Below, one piece after another: positions 51,895 to 54,196 of a DNA stretch of 54,196 nt. The notes below the pieces were generated by a model. That model did not search any database, was not told where the DNA came from, and saw nothing but the letters and a program-made list of their open reading frames with translations. The stretch comes from an uncultured Spirochaetaceae bacterium (lineage in GTDB: Bacteria; Spirochaetota; Spirochaetia; Sphaerochaetales; Sphaerochaetaceae): assembly GCA_944389295.1 (NCBI GenBank), contig CALXLV010000004.1, positions 1 to 54,196 of the forward strand, in the 5' to 3' direction. How positions within the stretch are numbered: the first letter of the stretch is position 1; each line of letters begins with the position of its first letter. Both the position numbers and the translations under genes were made by a program.

Positions 51895-52752
51895 ATGAAC
51901 GGAAATTCAATCGATGAACAGATCAAGGCGGAAGCCCTGCGTCAGCGTGTCGTCTCCAAAGACCCCAACGCACCCAAGGCAGGCCAGCCTACGATAAACA
52001 TGACGGACGGCGTGCTCATTCCTAAGAAGGGAGAGAAGCACGTTCTAACATCATGGAGGCTCACATTCTTCGGAGCGATCATACTCTCTGCAGTGCTGAT
52101 CGTCCTCTTCCCGGACCCCTACCGCACGATATTCGTCACATGTCTCAGAGGACTGCCGGTCACATTCGAGGTGACGGTATTCTCAATCATCGGCGCCGTG
52201 ATCATAGGAACCTTCACCGGACTTGGCTCCGTGTCGAAGCACAGATGGATAAACATGATCTGCGGCGTATATGTCGAGCTCATAAGAGGAATACCTCTCC
52301 TTGTACAGCTCATATTCATCTACTACGCCGTCGGTTCCCTCTTCCACGTCGAAGGCATAATCGCTGCCATCTTCTCGCTCTCCGTCTGCTTTGGAGCCTA
52401 TATGGGAGAGATCGTCAGAGCGGGAATCCAGGCAATTCCAAAGGGACAGATGGAAGCTGCCATCGCTCTTGGCATGTCACGATCGCAGGCATTCAGATAC
52501 ATAATCCTTCCGCAGACTGTGAAGGTGATTCTTCCCGCGATCGGAAACGAGTTCATCTCCATGCTCAAGGACTCGTCCCTCGTCTCCGTACTCTCCCTCG
52601 AGGATATCCTCAGATGCGGAAGAATGTACATTTCAAGGACGTTCCTCTCACTTGAGACGATGCTCGTCGTCGCCCTCATATACCTGATGATAACCCTCAT
52701 ACTCTCACGCCTCGTGGGACTGCTTGAGGAAAGGCTGCACAAGAATGGCTAA
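51895..52752 (+). CDS. Polar amino-acid ABC transporter permease
   Basis: 285 residues. A hydrophilic N-terminal extension (about 1-55) is followed by one extra TM helix (about 58-78). The HisM/GlnP permease core then follows: [32 protein letters not shown], and the EAA loop [21 protein letters not shown] that docks the ATPase. The N-terminal extension is not typical of the family and its role is unknown. It overlaps the ATPase gene by 8 bp. Confidence 0.9.
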   Translation: MNGNSIDEQIKAEALRQRVVSKDPNAPKAGQPTINMTDGVLIPKKGEKHVLTSWRLTFFGAIILSAVLIVLFPDPYRTIFVTCLRGLPVTFEVTVFSIIGAVIIGTFTGLGSVSKHRWINMICGVYVELIRGIPLLVQLIFIYYAVGSLFHVEGIIAAIFSLSVCFGAYMGEIVRAGIQAIPKGQMEAAIALGMSRSQAFRYIILPQTVKVILPAIGNEFISMLKDSSLVSVLSLEDILRCGRMYISRTFLSLETMLVVALIYLMITLILSRLVGLLEERLHKNG

Positions 52753-53485
52753 GATTGAAATACAGAATCTCTCAAAGGATTTCGAGACACCGAGCGGCAT
52801 ACTCCACGCCGTGAGAAACGCGAGCCTCACAGTCAACGACGGAGAGGTTGTCGTCATTATAGGCCCATCCGGGTCCGGCAAGTCCACGATGCTCAGATGC
52901 GTAAACGGGCTGGAGAAACCGACTTTGGGACACATCCTGATAGACGGCATCGACACGACTGATCCCTCCACCGACATAAGGAAGATCAGGGAGGAAGTGG
53001 GAATGGTGTTCCAGTCCTTCAACCTCTTCCCGCATCTCACAGTACTCGACAACATAACCCTCTCCCCTGTCAAAGTCAGGAAGATGGACAAGAAAGAGGC
53101 CGAGGAGCTCGCCATCTCGCTTCTCAGGAGAGTCGGACTGGAGGAGAAGGCTAAGGTTCATCCCACGCAGCTCTCGGGGGGGCAGCAGCAGAGAGTCGCA
53201 ATAGCACGCGCCCTCGCGATGAACCCAAAGGCAATGCTCTTTGACGAACCGACATCAGCCCTCGATCCGGAGATGATAAAGGAAGTTCTTGACGTAATGC
53301 TCCAGCTCGCCAGCGACGGAATGACAATGCTTCTGGTAACGCATGAGATGGGATTCGCAAGAGCGGCTGCTGACAAGGTAGTATTCATGGACAAGGGTGA
53401 AGTGATAGAGACAGGAAGGCCCGAGGAGATGTTCACATCGCCGAAGAGCCCGAGAACGCAGGACTTCCTCAATCACATACTCTGA
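52745..53485 (+). CDS. Polar amino-acid ABC transporter ATPase (GlnQ/HisP type)
   Basis: 246-residue ATPase. Walker [10 protein letters not shown] near 37-45, Q loop [11 protein letters not shown], signature [14 protein letters not shown], Walker [12 protein letters not shown], and H-loop VTHEMGF. There is no C-terminal regulatory domain. The ATG at 52745 is chosen because it gives [11 protein letters not shown], the family start. It overlaps the permease by 8 bp and pairs with it and with the binding protein at 50.0 kb. Confidence 0.94.
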   Translation: MAKIEIQNLSKDFETPSGILHAVRNASLTVNDGEVVVIIGPSGSGKSTMLRCVNGLEKPTLGHILIDGIDTTDPSTDIRKIREEVGMVFQSFNLFPHLTVLDNITLSPVKVRKMDKKEAEELAISLLRRVGLEEKAKVHPTQLSGGQQQRVAIARALAMNPKAMLFDEPTSALDPEMIKEVLDVMLQLASDGMTMLLVTHEMGFARAAADKVVFMDKGEVIETGRPEEMFTSPKSPRTQDFLNHIL

Positions 53486-53506
53486 GAGAAGATCTCTTAA
53501 AGCCAA

Positions 53507-53540
53507 AAGAGCGCCGGTATTCCATCGGCGCTCTTGCAAT
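53507..53540 (+). terminator. Terminator of the amino-acid permease/ATPase operon
   Basis: AAGAGCGCCG/CGGCGCTCTT 10-bp perfect stem with a 9-nt loop. The tail TGCAAT is only weakly U-rich. Confidence 0.7.
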
Positions 53541-53608
53541 ATCAACTCAATCAAATTGCTCAAATCGGCACAAAATTTCAAACCAGAAATTCTATTATTA
53601 TCTATTTT

Positions 53609-54196
53609 GGTTCTTCACGGAAAGATAGGGGATGAAGGGCTAGATTGAAAATAAGAGCATGTGCGTTCTAAAGTTTAGATACCACTCAAAAACTAAAGGA
53701 CGAACACATGCTCTTCGAACAAAGTATAGCAAACTACCTGTCTCTTCAACCCTATGAATACATCAACACAGAAATAGCAGAAGATGGAAAGCAGAGGCTT
53801 CTTCATCTGAAGAGCATCAAAGAGACAGAGGATGTGCAATGTCCCTTCTGCAATGGCCATGTGCACATCTGTGGTAACTACAGCATGAGACTCAGGGACA
53901 TGCCTGTGTACCCAGGGACAAGGCAGGATGTGGAAGCAAATTACCACCGTTACCGCTGCCAGAAATGCTCGAGGACCTTCAGTGAAGAGATTCCATTCAA
54001 ATACCCTCAGACACGGATAACTGAACGTGCAGCTTCATGGATAAGCTCCTTCCAACGCTTCAATATTCCAATAACCACAGTACAGAAGATTACAGGTGTT
54101 CATTGGGATACGATCAAACATCTCCACAAAGGAGTAATGGCTGAAGCCATCGCTGAAAGGAAGAAGGAACTGGCAAAGGATGGATACAGGCCAAAG
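53609..54196 (+). mobile_element. ISL3-family insertion sequence, left part (runs off the window)
   Basis: The proposed left end GGTTCTTCACGGAAAGATAG resembles the ISL3 terminal-repeat pattern (GG-CTTT-like start). Only the left portion is present, so the repeat and target duplication cannot be checked. The stretch between the end and the transposase ATG is about 100 nt and A+T-rich. Confidence 0.6.
53708..54196 (+). CDS. ISL3-family transposase, N-terminal part (incomplete)
   Basis: 163 codons, open to the window edge. The N-terminal zinc-ribbon of ISL3 transposases is present: CPFC near 45-48, and CQKCSRTFSEEIPF near 84-97. The helix-turn-helix segment TERAASWISSFQRFNIPITT follows at about 104-123. 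The DDE catalytic domain lies beyond the window. No frameshift is seen in the visible part. Confidence 0.85.
   Translation, partial: MLFEQSIANYLSLQPYEYINTEIAEDGKQRLLHLKSIKETEDVQCPFCNGHVHICGNYSMRLRDMPVYPGTRQDVEANYHRYRCQKCSRTFSEEIPFKYPQTRITERAASWISSFQRFNIPITTVQKITGVHWDTIKHLHKGVMAEAIAERKKELAKDGYRPK

Overview
The window looks like a bacterial chromosome segment of about 50% G+C, most likely from a host-associated spirochaete (Sphaerochaeta/Treponema-like). That placement is inference. It rests on the secreted binding protein whose mature end begins ASGSAEEE, an orphan MsmK/UgpC-type sugar ATPase, a C9 tract in a lipoprotein gene, and a secreted choloylglycine-hydrolase-like enzyme that suggests a gut habitat. 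No rRNA, CRISPR array or prophage is visible. Two tRNA genes, Pro(CGG) and Gly(CCC), are present and neither encodes its CCA end.

Layout. 1-440: the 5' end of an IS3-family element that has cut a small lipoprotein gene. 0.5-13 kb: housekeeping genes in short overlapping operons (hemolysin III, YbaK, nitroreductase, tRNA-Pro, RluA-family pseudouridine synthase, PHP phosphatase with a coiled-coil protein, a DbpA-type RNA-binding protein with an MBL hydrolase, a DksA-like protein, ThrH, a YdcZ-type transporter, an AI-2E-type permease, and TrmJ-GDPD-DUF362). 13-16 kb: MarR-DUF1848-SPL-like radical SAM-Fpg, which reads as a DNA-repair operon. 16-27 kb: nagB, mnmA, a response regulator/kinase/triple-PepSY operon, ung, an M20 amidohydrolase, tatD with an NCS2 purine permease, and cstA.

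27.4-34.2 kb is the most accessory part. It holds a Mef-like MFS exporter preceded by an 11-codon leader peptide and alternative hairpins, a Fic protein converging on an AlbA_2-type protein (both carry x-[DE]-Q-V tetrapeptide repeats encoded by 12-bp tandem repeats), and a complete-looking class C group II intron sitting in the terminator of the choloylglycine-hydrolase-like gene.

35-54 kb: DMT and PAP2 genes, a MATE-manA-UPF0597-exonuclease operon, tRNA-Gly, a second MATE, a CorC/HlyC protein, a TetR regulator, the orphan sugar ATPase, aspartokinase, a third MATE, a polar amino-acid ABC system split by an unrelated DMT gene, and finally an ISL3-type element running off the edge.

Two genome-style signals recur. 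Many first genes have a good -10 hexamer only 6-7 nt before the start codon, implying leaderless mRNAs. The two halves of the split amino-acid transporter share a TTATGCA-N16/18-TGCATAA arrangement that looks like a common operator.
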